Shown: positions 25,741 through 35,044 of the stretch, one piece after another
Layout: each line of letters opens with the position of its first letter
How positions within the stretch are numbered: position 1 is the stretch's first letter
The notes under the pieces: model-generated
Told to the model about the DNA's origin: nothing
What the model saw: only the letters and a program-made list of their open reading frames with translations
The model's database searches: none
Program-made: the position numbers and the translations under genes
Assembly: GCA_020355325.1 (NCBI GenBank)
Contig: CP070664.1
Span: 1,423,818-1,467,350, forward strand
DNA length: 43,533 nucleotides
Source: Caldifarciminota bacterium
GTDB lineage: Bacteria; Hydrothermota; Tepidihabitantia; SM23-42
Direction of reading: 5' to 3'

Positions 25741-27513
25741 TTAATGCAGAGATTCGTAGATTACACGGGCGATTTTTTTATCTATTGTCGGCACCTTTGC
25801 TATTTCTTCCTCGGATGCACGCTTTAGAGCATCGACGCTACCAAAATACTTTAAGAGGTTCAGTTTTCTTGTCTTCCCAATGCCCACAATTTTGTCCAGT
25901 TCTGATGCGGTCATTTTTTTACCCCGTATCTTTCTGTGGTAGCTAATGGCAAAGTGGTGCGCCTCATCACGTAGTCTTTTAAGGAGTATAATGCTCCTCG
26001 ATGAGGCAGGAATCGAGACGACGTTGCCCTCCTTATCATAGAGCTGATCACTACGCTTGGCTATAGCAAACGTAGGAATATCGGTATCGATTTCCTTCAT
26101 TGCGGTGAGTGCCGCACTCATTTGTCCTTTTCCACCATCAATGAGTAAGAGGTCGGGCATCTCTTTTTCCTTTTTCACATCGGTAATCCGGCGTGAGACG
26201 ATCTCCTTGATCATCGCAAAATCGTTCTGTCCTTTCACCCTCTTGATTTTGTACCGTCGATAGCGCTGCTTATTGGGCCTACCATCCCGGAATGCTACAG
26301 AAGAGCCTACTGCAAACGTTTCCTTTAGATTTGATACATCGAATGCCTCGATCCATCGTGGCAAGACTTCCAGGTTCAGGATATTTTGCAGTTCGAATAT
26401 CATGCTCGGTGCCCTGCGTTTGATAATCTTCTTTGCCAGCTCGCTCTCCGCATTCTTCTGTGCCCATTCTAAGAGTCTTTTTGTCGTTGTTTTTTCACCG
26501 GTTACTATAGAGACCGTAAATCCTCTTTCTTTAAACCATTTAGACTGAATATCCCATTCCAGGGGCACTGTTGATATCACAATTTTCTGAGGGATAAATG
26601 ATAAATGGGTGTAGATGAGTCTAATGAATGCACTTGCGATCTCCTCGTTACTCACCTGTGCACTCAGCTTGAGGTGGAAGATTTCTTTAGAAACGAGACG
26701 ATTTTCTCGTATCCTGAAGAGACAGGCAACACAGTTGAAACGACTACGCGCAATACCGATAATGTCCCGGCTGATATTATCCGTCGTAACAATCTGCTGT
26801 CGCTGTGATATTTTTCTGATGGCAAAGAGCTGGTCGCGGAGAACTTGTGCCGCCTCAAATTTTTCTTTTTGTGCGTAAACCCACATCTGCTGTTCAATTT
26901 TTTGTTGGAGTTCATCCGAGTTTCCTTTTAAAAATTCGGTCGCCCGCTTGACCAGTTTCATGTAGTCTTCTTTGCCGATGAGCTTGGCACATGGAGCACT
27001 ACATCTATCAAGGCTGTGCTCAAGGCACGGCCGCGCATATTCCTTACTGAGATCTTTCGTGCATGATACGAGCCCAAAAATACGACAGAGTGCGTCCCGT
27101 GTCTGACGTAGTGCTCGCGCACTCGTATAGGGTCCGAAGATGAGCGACCCGTCTGCTCTGAGATCACGCGTGAATAATATGCGAGGAAATTTCTCCTGTA
27201 CGGTCAACTTGAGATAGGGAAATTTCTTGTCATCTTTTAATCGAACATTGTAGCGCGGTTTGTTGAGTTTAATAAGTGATTCTTCGAGGGTCAACGCCTC
27301 AACATCTGAATTGGTGATGATGATGTCGACATCGGCGGTGTGTGAGATTAAAATACGGTTCCGGCTGTCATCTTTACTGAAGTATGAGGAGAGCCTATTC
27401 TTGAGGTTCGCTGCCTTTCCGATGTAGATTGTCTTATTCTTATCGTTCTTGAATAAGTATACACCTGGTCTGGGAGGTGCAGACTTAATTTTTTCCTTGA
27501 GTGTCTGACCCAT
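25741..27513 (-). CDS. uvrC: UvrABC excinuclease subunit C
   Basis: UvrC makes both incisions in nucleotide excision repair. The 590-aa protein has the GIY-YIG nuclease (PGVYLFKNDKNKTIYIGKAA), a cysteine set (SCTKDLSKEYARPC, DRCSAPC) and the UVR domain (KEKFEAAQVLRDQL). The RNase H-like nuclease (IEAFDVSNL, DLLLIDGGKGQM) and C-terminal helix-hairpin-helix motifs (VGIGKTRKLNLLKYFGS) follow. The cysteines match those reported to hold an iron-sulfur cluster in some UvrC proteins. It lies 79 bp downstream of rtcB. No Shine-Dalgarno precedes its ATG. Confidence 0.97.
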   Translation of the reverse strand: MGQTLKEKIKSAPPRPGVYLFKNDKNKTIYIGKAANLKNRLSSYFSKDDSRNRILISHTADVDIIITNSDVEALTLEESLIKLNKPRYNVRLKDDKKFPYLKLTVQEKFPRILFTRDLRADGSLIFGPYTSARALRQTRDALCRIFGLVSCTKDLSKEYARPCLEHSLDRCSAPCAKLIGKEDYMKLVKRATEFLKGNSDELQQKIEQQMWVYAQKEKFEAAQVLRDQLFAIRKISQRQQIVTTDNISRDIIGIARSRFNCVACLFRIRENRLVSKEIFHLKLSAQVSNEEIASAFIRLIYTHLSFIPQKIVISTVPLEWDIQSKWFKERGFTVSIVTGEKTTTKRLLEWAQKNAESELAKKIIKRRAPSMIFELQNILNLEVLPRWIEAFDVSNLKETFAVGSSVAFRDGRPNKQRYRRYKIKRVKGQNDFAMIKEIVSRRITDVKKEKEMPDLLLIDGGKGQMSAALTAMKEIDTDIPTFAIAKRSDQLYDKEGNVVSIPASSRSIILLKRLRDEAHHFAISYHRKIRGKKMTASELDKIVGIGKTRKLNLLKYFGSVDALKRASEEEIAKVPTIDKKIARVIYESLH

Positions 27514-27592
27514 TATACTGCGGGAGTGTGAAACAAAGAATCGGTGAAACGGTGATAATTTAGGTATTCAGGCATTCTGGACGTTTAGGTAT

Positions 27593-29047
27593 TTATCCCT
27601 TCACCACTCCAAGCGGTCTCATACGTGCTACTTTTTTGGAGATACCGGCCTGATGCACTGCATCGACGACCACGTCGATATCCTTATACGCCTCAGGGAC
27701 CTCCTCGCGTAGTACTTCACTACTCGCTGACATGACGAATATTCCTTTTTCTGCCAATTCCTTATCGACTCGTCTGCCTCGTGTTTGTTGTAATGCCTTG
27801 GTACGAGAGAGAACCCTGCCTGCACCATGGCATGTCGAGCCGAACGTCTCCTTCATTGCCTTTTCAGTTCCGAGCAGTAAATATGAATGCGTTCCCATAT
27901 CACCAGGAATGAGTACGGGTTGGCCAATTTTTTTATAGACTTCAGGAACATCTTTGTGACCCGCAAAAAAAGCCCGTGTAGCGCCCTTGCGGTGCACACA
28001 CAGACGCCTTGTTGTGTCTCCTATGGTGTGTTCCTCGAACTTGGCGATATTGTGAGCAACATCGTAAATGAGTCGCATACCCAGGTCTTCGGCTTTTTTA
28101 CCCAGGACTCTTTCGAATGCCTCGCGTACCCAGTGCATGATACATTGCCGATTTGCCCAGGCATAGTTCGCCGCACATGCCATTTGTTCGAAATATGACT
28201 TTCCTTCGGGTGATTCTATCGGTGCACAAGCCAGTTGCCTATCCGGTATATGTATACCGTACTTTTGTGTGACGCGTCCAAGAACCTTCACATTGTCGTC
28301 GCAGACCTGGTACCCTAATCCACGCGAGCCAGTATGAATCATGACCGTAATTTGACCGACATCGTCTATTCCCAGAATTGCTGCTGATTCACGGTCATAA
28401 ATATCTTCGACTATCTGAATTTCTAAAAAGTGGTTACCCGCACCCAAAGTCCCGAGTTGTGGTCTGCCACGCGTCAGTGCTCGACTCGAGATCCGATCAG
28501 GATTTGCTCCTGCCAGTGCTCCACGCTCTTCAATTTTTTCTATGTCTTCTTTCCAACCAAACCCCTTTTTCAATGCCCACTGTGCACCGTGCACGAGTAC
28601 CTCTTTTACCTCGCGCTCATCAATGCGTATCTTTCCTTTGGAGCCTACGCCAGACGGAATATTGCTGAATAGTGATCTCACCAGGTCTTTTATTTTATTC
28701 CTGATCTCTTCATGCGCTAAATCAGTGCGTAAGAGTCTGACCCCACAATTTATATCATAGCCAACACCACCGGGAGATATTATCCCGCTCTTGGTATCAA
28801 AGGCAGCAACACCACCGATGGGGAAACCATAGCCCCAATGTATATCTGGCATTGCCATGGCGCAGCCAACAATACCCGGTAACGTTGCGACATTTGCTAC
28901 CTGTTCTGGTGCCTGGTCCTTTTTTATTTTAGAGATCATCTTTTCTGACGCGAAAATGAGACCGTCGGTTCTCATTCCTGCTTTGTAACTCTTCGGAATT
29001 TTATATCGATAATTGTCGACTTTAATGAGTTCGCCTTTCCATTCCAT
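27593..29047 (-). CDS. rtcB: RtcB RNA ligase
   Basis: RtcB joins 2',3'-cyclic phosphate and 5'-OH RNA ends using GTP and manganese. The 484-aa protein carries the metal and active-site motifs: IVGCAMAMPDIHWGYGFPIG, GGVGYDINCGVRLLRTDL, LGAGNHFLEIQ, HTGSRGLG, and CHGAGRVLSRTKA with the guanylated-histidine region. ATG 29047 is chosen because AGGAGG (29060-29055) is 7 nt upstream. A TTG one codon earlier is an alternative. A consensus promoter lies just beyond the stop of cstA. No archease or RtcA gene is adjacent. Confidence 0.97.
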   Translation of the reverse strand: MEWKGELIKVDNYRYKIPKSYKAGMRTDGLIFASEKMISKIKKDQAPEQVANVATLPGIVGCAMAMPDIHWGYGFPIGGVAAFDTKSGIISPGGVGYDINCGVRLLRTDLAHEEIRNKIKDLVRSLFSNIPSGVGSKGKIRIDEREVKEVLVHGAQWALKKGFGWKEDIEKIEERGALAGANPDRISSRALTRGRPQLGTLGAGNHFLEIQIVEDIYDRESAAILGIDDVGQITVMIHTGSRGLGYQVCDDNVKVLGRVTQKYGIHIPDRQLACAPIESPEGKSYFEQMACAANYAWANRQCIMHWVREAFERVLGKKAEDLGMRLIYDVAHNIAKFEEHTIGDTTRRLCVHRKGATRAFFAGHKDVPEVYKKIGQPVLIPGDMGTHSYLLLGTEKAMKETFGSTCHGAGRVLSRTKALQQTRGRRVDKELAEKGIFVMSASSEVLREEVPEAYKDIDVVVDAVHQAGISKKVARMRPLGVVKG

Positions 29048-29067
29048 CAACGATCCTCCTTTAGAAA

Positions 29068-29096
29068 ATTATATCCCCGTTTACAGGATATGTCAA
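29068..29096 (-). promoter_or_regulatory. Consensus sigma-70 promoter of rtcB
   Basis: On the minus strand TTGACA (29096-29091) and TATAAT (29073-29068) are perfect with a 17-bp spacer. It begins 4 bp after the cstA stop. The leader is about 14 nt and includes AGGAGG. Confidence 0.85.
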
Positions 29097-29099
29097 TAC

Positions 29100-30779
29100 T
29101 TAATTATCTACTCGCTTTATGAGTCCAGAATCGACTTTCCTCACCATGTTTACGACTTCAATGATCATCCAGATAACGAAGATTATAATGAACCCGTTTA
29201 TTACAAATAAAAGCCAATTTGTTGTTTTAAAGAAATTGATTATGTTTATTATCATGCCCCAACCAGTCATGATGACCATGAAGATCATGGGAACAGCAGT
29301 ATACACAATGGATTTTCCTTTTTTGTATAAATAGACAGTAATAACCATGAGGGTGAGTCCCGCAAGCAGCTGGTTGCTCGCGCCAAAGAGAGGCCAGAGA
29401 ACAAGCGCTCCTCTGCCGTCGGGTCTTGCCATTGCAAGCAACAGTGCGGTGAGGACGACAAATAATGTGGCAACGTATCGGTTGGTGAGAATCTTTATTT
29501 TAAAATTTTCGGCAAGTTCTGTAACAATGTAGCGCTGTATTCTCGTTGCGGTATCGAGCGTCGTCGCAGCAAAGCTTACTATAAATACACCCAGAATCGT
29601 GACGGCGAGCGTCTTGCCGAAGCCCAGAGCAGTGAGGAATGTTGATGCGCCATCAACAAAGGCGGCTAGATTTGCGCCGAGTCCAGAAGCGGTTGCCCAG
29701 TCTGCATAGCGTGCAGTCCATGCGTGGATGTTACCGAGACCAGCAGTGCAGGCAATAATGACGATAGTTGCCAACGCCGCCTCCATGAGCATGGCGCCAT
29801 AACCGACAAACTGTGCATGCTGTTCATTAGCCAGTTGCTTCGATGAGGTCCCTGAGGAAACGAGACTGTGGAACCCCGAAATTGCTCCGCAGGCAATCGT
29901 TATGAAGAGAAACGGCCAGAGGGGTGGTGCACCTTTTGGAGCTGCTACGAACGCTGGTGCACTGATCTGTGGTCGGACAATTGCCAGCCCTAAGAATAGC
30001 AGAATCATGGCAAAAAGCAATTCATGGGCATTGATATAGTCACGTGGTTGTAGGAGAATATGTACTGGAAGGACCGATGCGATATAGGCATACATGATAA
30101 GTATGATGAGCCATGTAACGAGCGGAGAACCACCAATAATGCTGGGCATTGTGAATGGTATGTAAGTCCCGATGACGACGGTGATATACATGACGACGAG
30201 TGCAATGATAGAAAAGAGTGTGACGTTTACATTTCTCTTGTACACGAGATAGCCCAGGGTTAGGGCAATGGGAATTTCCATCCATACTGGAAATACTGCG
30301 CTCGGATACATCGTGAAGAGAATACCAATGATGAGTGCAAATATTGAAACGACGATGACGAGGCAGAAGAATATGACGAGTAAGAACAGTATGCGCGATG
30401 TTGGGCCGATTATTTCATTTGTAACCTCACCGATCGATTTTCCTCTGCTTCGTGTTGAGATGATGAGGGCGCCAAAATCATGTACTGCTCCCATGACGAT
30501 AGAACCGGCAACAACCCAGATGATAGCCGGTACCCAACCCCAAATAACACCGATCGCTGGACCAACGATCGGTCCTGTACCGGCAATTGATGAAAAATGG
30601 TGACCGAACAGTATTTCTTTTCTCGTAGGAACATAATCAATGCCATCCTTCATCTCGTGGGCGGGTGTTGGCGCATCCTTGTTAATATTGAAAAGCCGGC
30701 GACCAATAAACTTACCGTATGTATTATACGCAACGATGAATCCGACGTACACCAGCACACACAATAGTAGTGAATTCAT
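29100..30779 (-). CDS. cstA: Carbon starvation protein A family transporter
   Basis: The 559-aa protein has about 15 hydrophobic segments. It carries the CstA signature: GKFIGRRLFNINKDAPTPAH, FGHHFSSIAGTGPIVGPAIG and AVHDFGALIISTRSRGKSIG. CstA and BtsT transporters import peptides or pyruvate. This one is shorter than the E. coli proteins (about 700 aa), as in many bacteria and archaea. AGGAGG (30793-30788) lies 8 nt before the ATG. A peptide/pyruvate importer beside a gene cluster with a peptide-binding sensor is worth noting. Confidence 0.93.
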   Translation of the reverse strand: MNSLLLCVLVYVGFIVAYNTYGKFIGRRLFNINKDAPTPAHEMKDGIDYVPTRKEILFGHHFSSIAGTGPIVGPAIGVIWGWVPAIIWVVAGSIVMGAVHDFGALIISTRSRGKSIGEVTNEIIGPTSRILFLLVIFFCLVIVVSIFALIIGILFTMYPSAVFPVWMEIPIALTLGYLVYKRNVNVTLFSIIALVVMYITVVIGTYIPFTMPSIIGGSPLVTWLIILIMYAYIASVLPVHILLQPRDYINAHELLFAMILLFLGLAIVRPQISAPAFVAAPKGAPPLWPFLFITIACGAISGFHSLVSSGTSSKQLANEQHAQFVGYGAMLMEAALATIVIIACTAGLGNIHAWTARYADWATASGLGANLAAFVDGASTFLTALGFGKTLAVTILGVFIVSFAATTLDTATRIQRYIVTELAENFKIKILTNRYVATLFVVLTALLLAMARPDGRGALVLWPLFGASNQLLAGLTLMVITVYLYKKGKSIVYTAVPMIFMVIMTGWGMIINIINFFKTTNWLLFVINGFIIIFVIWMIIEVVNMVRKVDSGLIKRVDN

Positions 30780-30824
30780 TGCGTGTTACCTCCTCTCTTG
30801 CATATTTTGGTATTCCATAGCATG

Positions 30825-30852
30825 ATTATAATAACCTCATGTGGTATGTCAA
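30825..30852 (-). promoter_or_regulatory. Consensus sigma-70 promoter of cstA
   Basis: On the minus strand TTGACA (30852-30847) and TATAAT (30830-30825) are perfect, 16 bp apart. The predicted leader of about 39 nt carries AGGAGG. Confidence 0.82.
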
Positions 30853-30872
30853 CCGCTTAAGAATAAATTCCG

Positions 30873-31033
30873 AACCCTAAATTCGAAATACTAAACAAAT
30901 ACTAATTACCAAAATCCAAATTTCAAGCATTCTTTCCTTAACCTTTCCGGCTTCGCGAGAGAATAACTGTTTTGAATTTCTATATTTGAGCTTTGAAATT
31001 GTTTAGGATTTAGTGCTTAGAATTTAGAGGTTT
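30873..31033. repeat. Long imperfect inverted repeat built of CTAAATTC/CTAAAC-like words
   Basis: The left arm (30873-30932) contains AACCCTAAATTCGAAATAC and CTAAACAAA. The right arm (30974-31033), read in reverse complement, gives AACCTCTAAATTCTAAGCAC and CTAAACAATTTC. The arms are about 60 bp and clearly but imperfectly matched, with a 41-bp centre. No gene overlaps it. It may be a degenerate intergenic repeat family or an RNA hairpin between cstA and tRNA-Phe. Confidence 0.5.
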
Positions 31034-31086
31034 AGCCACCCATTTATTATTAATGGGAAACAACCAAGTTATGGCATGAAAGAATA

Positions 31087-31114
31087 TTGACATTTATCGA
31101 AATTTGAATAGAAT
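31087..31114 (+). promoter_or_regulatory. Promoter of tRNA-Phe
   Basis: TTGACA (31087-31092) and TAGAAT (31109-31114) are 16 bp apart. The expected +1 is about 4 nt before the mature tRNA 5' end. Confidence 0.75.
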
Positions 31115-31124
31115 GATGCAAGAA

Positions 31125-31197
31125 GCCAGGATAGCTCAGTTGGTAGAGCACCGGACTGAAAATCCGGGTGTCCGCAGTTCGATTCTGCGTCCTGGCA
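31125..31197 (+). tRNA. tRNA-Phe (GAA)
   Basis: A 73-nt cloverleaf is present: acceptor GCCAGGA/TCCTGGC, D-loop AGCTCAGTTGGTAGAGC, anticodon stem CCGGA/TCCGG with GAA at 31158-31160, T-loop GTTCGATTC and discriminator A. CCA is not encoded, as TTC follows, so it must be added by tRNA nucleotidyltransferase. Confidence 0.97.
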
Positions 31198-31383
31198 TTC
31201 AGTTTTTATACTCAGAGATGACAGTGATTTGCATAAGATTACATCGATGATAGTTGGCGGAATATAATTATCCCGCTTGGCGGTTCCGATTCTTGAAATC
31301 GTGAATTCTCGATTAACATCGTAAGATCCACGATTTCGTCTATGTTTTTATATCCAATAATGATAAATCGGGACAATCCTTGA

Positions 31384-31421
31384 GTTATCATCGTTGTTTC
31401 CAGAGCGATGATGACTTATTT
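31384..31421 (+). terminator. Possible terminator hairpin upstream of the chemosensory operon
   Basis: GTTATCATCG (31384-31393) pairs with CGATGATGAC (31406-31415) at nine of ten positions plus a G-U pair. TTATTT follows. It would end the tRNA-Phe transcript. Another repeat, GAAATCGTG/CACGATTTC (31295-31303/31329-31337), lies upstream. The rest of 31198-31446 shows no gene. Confidence 0.4.
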
Positions 31422-31446
31422 AAATCAGAACTTTGACTACTCGCTC

Positions 31447-31474
31447 TTGACAATTTATGAAAATTTAATACAAT
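31447..31474 (+). promoter_or_regulatory. Sigma-70 promoter of the chemosensory operon, leaderless
   Basis: TTGACA (31447-31452) and TACAAT (31469-31474) are 16 bp apart. ATG 31482 starts 8 nt after the -10, so the transcript should begin at or within two bases of the ATG. No Shine-Dalgarno is present. Confidence 0.75.
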
Positions 31475-31481
31475 AATACTA

Positions 31482-34400
31482 ATGGGAATAGGTGTAAAAG
31501 AGAGTATCATTAAAAAATTTAATCTACCATTAGCAGAATACGATGACGTTTTCCGCAGTCTATTAGAGATTGCCCAGGATATAGAAAACACCCTTCAAAG
31601 GGATACAGAATTTCTCAGCGAAATCCGCAGAGATTTCAATAATCTTTCTGCAACAGTTGAATTGGAATATGAGGGGACTACGGTATTCGACCAAGAAATT
31701 AAGCGGACGCGAGAATTATTGGATCAGAGCGTTGCCAAGGTTAATGAATCTCTCATTGCATCGAATCGTATTGGTGAAGACCTCGATAACATTGCAGATC
31801 TTTTTGAAAAGATACGAAATGGGGGCGTTCAGCTTGAACATACGATTAAAGACATCAATATGGTTTCGGATTCTATAGAGGTTGCATCACGCAACGCCGG
31901 TATCACCGCCTTTCATGCAGGGAGCCAGGGAAAGGGGTTCGAGGTTATCGCTCGAGAAATGACAAGCTTAGTACGTAGTGCTCAAAAACCTACGAGAATA
32001 ATACCCGAAGTTTCGTCGGAGATTATTAAGGGTATGGTGGATTTAGGTGCTGAGTTACAAAATATAAGGGATATTAATGCGCGATTAAAGGAGATTAACA
32101 GCACATTTTTTAATATTACCGACGATCTTCTCGCACTCATTCCGAAAATAGAATCAGGCATACAGGATATTTCACAGAGTATTGTGTCTCAAAAAGAATT
32201 ACACAGTCTACTGTTGAAGGAAAATGAAAAATTATCAGACTGGTTAACCGATATGTACGACACTGCCCGCTCTTCGGCAATTGTAGAAATTTCTCTGGAA
32301 GCATTTTTTAGACAAATCAATAATATCAAAGAGAGTTTTATCGAAGTCGAAGACGACGTAAGTTTTTTTCATATATACAATGCTTTTAAAATTGCGCTTT
32401 TGAATGTATCAGCAAAGCACGGTACGATTGCTCAAGATTTGATTAAGGAAGCCATGAACAAACGTACTATTCAAACGTCAGACCGTTCAATTCTTCTATT
32501 TGTTTCCGAAGCCAAACGTCTCCTTCACATTATTGAGGAGATTGCCGATGAGATTAAAAATTGGTCGAAAACGAATACATTAGCCGCAGATGTACTCTCT
32601 AAGGGGGTCGTATTCTACCAGGATACCGTGGAAATTGTGGGAAGGCTCAATAATGCGTTACATTCTTTGAAGACGATAGCGTATACCATCGATCAGCCTC
32701 TCCAGGATTTAAAAAAAATTACCGAACGTTCAAAGTTACTCGGACTCTATGCTGGTATCGAGAGTGCCCGAGGCGACTCGTCATTACTGGATATTGTTAC
32801 TCACGAGATTCAGAGTTTATCCGAGAGGACAACGACATTTGTTGATAAAATCGGTGAAATAGCAAATGATATGTTAAAAAATTTCAAGCAGTTATCTCCG
32901 CTACTTATTAAAAGTATGAGCGACGTTGAACAGGGAATTGGGTGTCTGAAGTTTGCAATCGGAATTTTTGAAGAGAATAGAAAGGTGCTCGAAAATCTCG
33001 ATAATCTCTCCCGCGAGATGAATAATTCAACAACGAAGATGGTTAATCAGTGTAATACATTGAGTTCACGAATCCGCACACTCAATGCCGATTATGAGAA
33101 AATCAATAGAGGATTTCAACACTATGTTCAATCGATACAATCAGGTTCTCATATCGCCAGAAATATTTTAGATATAGTTGATCACTATGAAAAGGATGTA
33201 TCAATTTTGAAAAAACAACAGAAGACCGTTGTGTTTCGAAACACGACGGACCCCATCATTCTCGACCCTGCAAACAAGACCGATGCAACGAGCCAGATGA
33301 TCAATGCACAGCTCTTCGTTGGACTATTGACGTTCGATTCTTCTAATCACATCATCCCCGGCATCGCTGATACATTTTCTGTATCAAAGGATGGCACAGA
33401 GTGGGATTTTACCTTGAAGAGAGGTGTGACATTTCATAACGGTGAAGTGCTGATGGCTCAGGATGTTATTGACACTATAGCGAGAGTAAAACGAGGTCCG
33501 AATGTGAGTGCTATCGATTACATTGATGATGTTATCATGGTAGATGACAACCGCGTACGATTTATTCTCAAGTATCCCTATCTCCCGTTTCTTACAAATT
33601 TAGCGTGTGGCGTCTGTGACATTACTCCAAAGGATTTTTCTGATAAAAAACCAGTTGGCGCAGGACCATATGAATTCCTTCATTGGGAGATGAATAAGGA
33701 AATTGCTATGAAGGCGTTTGAGGATTTTACCGGTGGGAGAGTTCCAATTGATGTCGTCATTATGAAAATTATACCTGACGATCATGAAGCAGTCGCGCGC
33801 TACAAACGAGGTGAAATTTCTGTTATGAGGTTATCCCCGAATATGATAAAAGAATTTGACCCAGATGAAATCGTGTCCGGTCCAATACTCGCTACGCAGT
33901 ACCTGGGTATCAATGTGTCGATGGACACTCCATTTAATAATAAAAAAGTTCGCCAGGCCATGAACTATGCACTCGACAAGGACTATTTCGCTGGCGTTTT
34001 AATGGAAGGGCAAGCAATTGCGGCCCGCGGTGTCTTTCCACCTGGAATGGCATCGTACAATGAAAAACTAGTCGGTTATCCCGTGGATATAAGACAAGCA
34101 CGTGAACTGATGCGAGAGGCAGGGTATGAACATGGTATCAATGGGTCATTTGTGCTCGACATCAATGATACTGCATGGTCAATACGTCAGGCAGAGTACA
34201 TAAGGGATTCGTTTGAAAAAATCGGTATCACCATAGTATTAAATCCCCTGCCGTGGCGAGAGCGTTTGGATAAATCTTATAGAGGCGAGAGTCTTTTATG
34301 TTTGCAGGGATGGGTTTCAGATAATGGTGACCCTGATAACTTTCTCTATCCCCTCTTTCACTCAAAGAGTTTTGGTCGGTCGGGAAATACCACATTCTAT

Positions 34401-34622
34401 CAGAATGAGGAGATCGATGAAGTCATGGAAGCGGCCCGTGCCGAGCGTGACAGTAAGAGACGCACGCTGATGTATCAAAAGATTGAAGAGGTCATTGTTG
34501 ATGATGCACCGTGGGTATTTATTTCACACAGCGTCGATTCTTATGCCATCTCAAAAAAAATAGGTGGTTTTAAAGTTGACCCCTTTGGACTGGTGCGTTT
34601 TCAGTATCTATGGAGTTCATAA
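31482..34622 (+). CDS. Soluble chemoreceptor-like protein: two MCP-like modules fused to a family-5 solute-binding domain
   Basis: The 1,046-aa protein has no signal peptide and no membrane helix. Residues 1-575 are long helices containing two segments like the MCP hairpin tip. The first (about 128-165) has RNAGITAFHAGSQGKGFEVI; the second (about 412-452) has LLGLYAGIESAR and HEIQSLSERTT. These align with the canonical LLALNAAIEAARAG and GRGFAVVA patterns. Residues 581-1046 are a full SBP_bac_5 (OppA/DppA-type) domain: DPIILDPANKTDATSQMI, WDFTLKRGVTFHNGE, GAGPYEFLHW, VRQAMNYALDKDYF, GWVSDNGDPDNFLYP. Peptide-binding domains of this kind normally work outside the membrane, so a cytosolic fusion is unusual. 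The cheW start overlaps its stop, suggesting it is the receptor of this CheA pathway. Ligand and location are inferred. Confidence 0.85.
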   Translation: MGIGVKESIIKKFNLPLAEYDDVFRSLLEIAQDIENTLQRDTEFLSEIRRDFNNLSATVELEYEGTTVFDQEIKRTRELLDQSVAKVNESLIASNRIGEDLDNIADLFEKIRNGGVQLEHTIKDINMVSDSIEVASRNAGITAFHAGSQGKGFEVIAREMTSLVRSAQKPTRIIPEVSSEIIKGMVDLGAELQNIRDINARLKEINSTFFNITDDLLALIPKIESGIQDISQSIVSQKELHSLLLKENEKLSDWLTDMYDTARSSAIVEISLEAFFRQINNIKESFIEVEDDVSFFHIYNAFKIALLNVSAKHGTIAQDLIKEAMNKRTIQTSDRSILLFVSEAKRLLHIIEEIADEIKNWSKTNTLAADVLSKGVVFYQDTVEIVGRLNNALHSLKTIAYTIDQPLQDLKKITERSKLLGLYAGIESARGDSSLLDIVTHEIQSLSERTTTFVDKIGEIANDMLKNFKQLSPLLIKSMSDVEQGIGCLKFAIGIFEENRKVLENLDNLSREMNNSTTKMVNQCNTLSSRIRTLNADYEKINRGFQHYVQSIQSGSHIARNILDIVDHYEKDVSILKKQQKTVVFRNTTDPIILDPANKTDATSQMINAQLFVGLLTFDSSNHIIPGIADTFSVSKDGTEWDFTLKRGVTFHNGEVLMAQDVIDTIARVKRGPNVSAIDYIDDVIMVDDNRVRFILKYPYLPFLTNLACGVCDITPKDFSDKKPVGAGPYEFLHWEMNKEIAMKAFEDFTGGRVPIDVVIMKIIPDDHEAVARYKRGEISVMRLSPNMIKEFDPDEIVSGPILATQYLGINVSMDTPFNNKKVRQAMNYALDKDYFAGVLMEGQAIAARGVFPPGMASYNEKLVGYPVDIRQARELMREAGYEHGINGSFVLDINDTAWSIRQAEYIRDSFEKIGITIVLNPLPWRERLDKSYRGESLLCLQGWVSDNGDPDNFLYPLFHSKSFGRSGNTTFYQNEEIDEVMEAARAERDSKRRTLMYQKIEEVIVDDAPWVFISHSVDSYAISKKIGGFKVDPFGLVRFQYLWSS

Positions 34623-35044
34623 TGGAGACGATTATCGTGTTTAAGATAGGTGATGAATGTATCGGGATAGATATACGCAAGGTACTCGAGGTAACGGAAG
34701 TACATGAACCTGTTATGGTGCCTCAATCAGCCGATTATGTATTAGGTCTCGTGAATGTGAGGGGGGACGTGATTCCAGTGCTTTCACTGCGAAAGCGTTT
34801 TGGAATGAAGGGCACCGAACAAAGTAATGTTATGCTGATTGTTGAAGATGATGGTAGAGTAGCAGGACTCAAAGTAGATGCATTGCTTGGCACGAGAAAA
34901 ATTAAAGAAGGGAAGATTAAAAAAACATCAGAGTTTCTTGCCGCAAAAAGAGAAAAGAATTTTGTCTATGGGATCTATGAAATCGATGAGAAGCCCATTC
35001 TTATTTTAAATTTAGCAAAGGCATTATCAAAGGAGGATACATGA
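34622..35044 (+). CDS. cheW: CheW-like coupling protein
   Basis: The 140-aa protein (METIIVFKIGDECIGIDIRK) has the CheW SH3-like fold with YVLGLVNVRGDVIPVLSLRKR and a closing ILNLAKAL. CheW links receptors to CheA. ATG 34622 shares its A with the receptor stop (TAATG) and has GGAG 6 nt upstream. An ATG at 34610 would add four residues. Its stop overlaps cheY by 4 bp. Confidence 0.93.
   Translation: METIIVFKIGDECIGIDIRKVLEVTEVHEPVMVPQSADYVLGLVNVRGDVIPVLSLRKRFGMKGTEQSNVMLIVEDDGRVAGLKVDALLGTRKIKEGKIKKTSEFLAAKREKNFVYGIYEIDEKPILILNLAKALSKEDT

Noticed and set aside
27510..27520. TATAAT overlapping the uvrC start codon on the minus strand
   Set aside because: Transcription would begin inside the gene, and no -35 lies at the right distance. 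It is probably chance.
31038..31056. CCCATT/AATGGG hairpin before tRNA-Phe
   Set aside because: The stem is only 6-7 bp and is followed by AAAC, so it is not a terminator. No other role is apparent.
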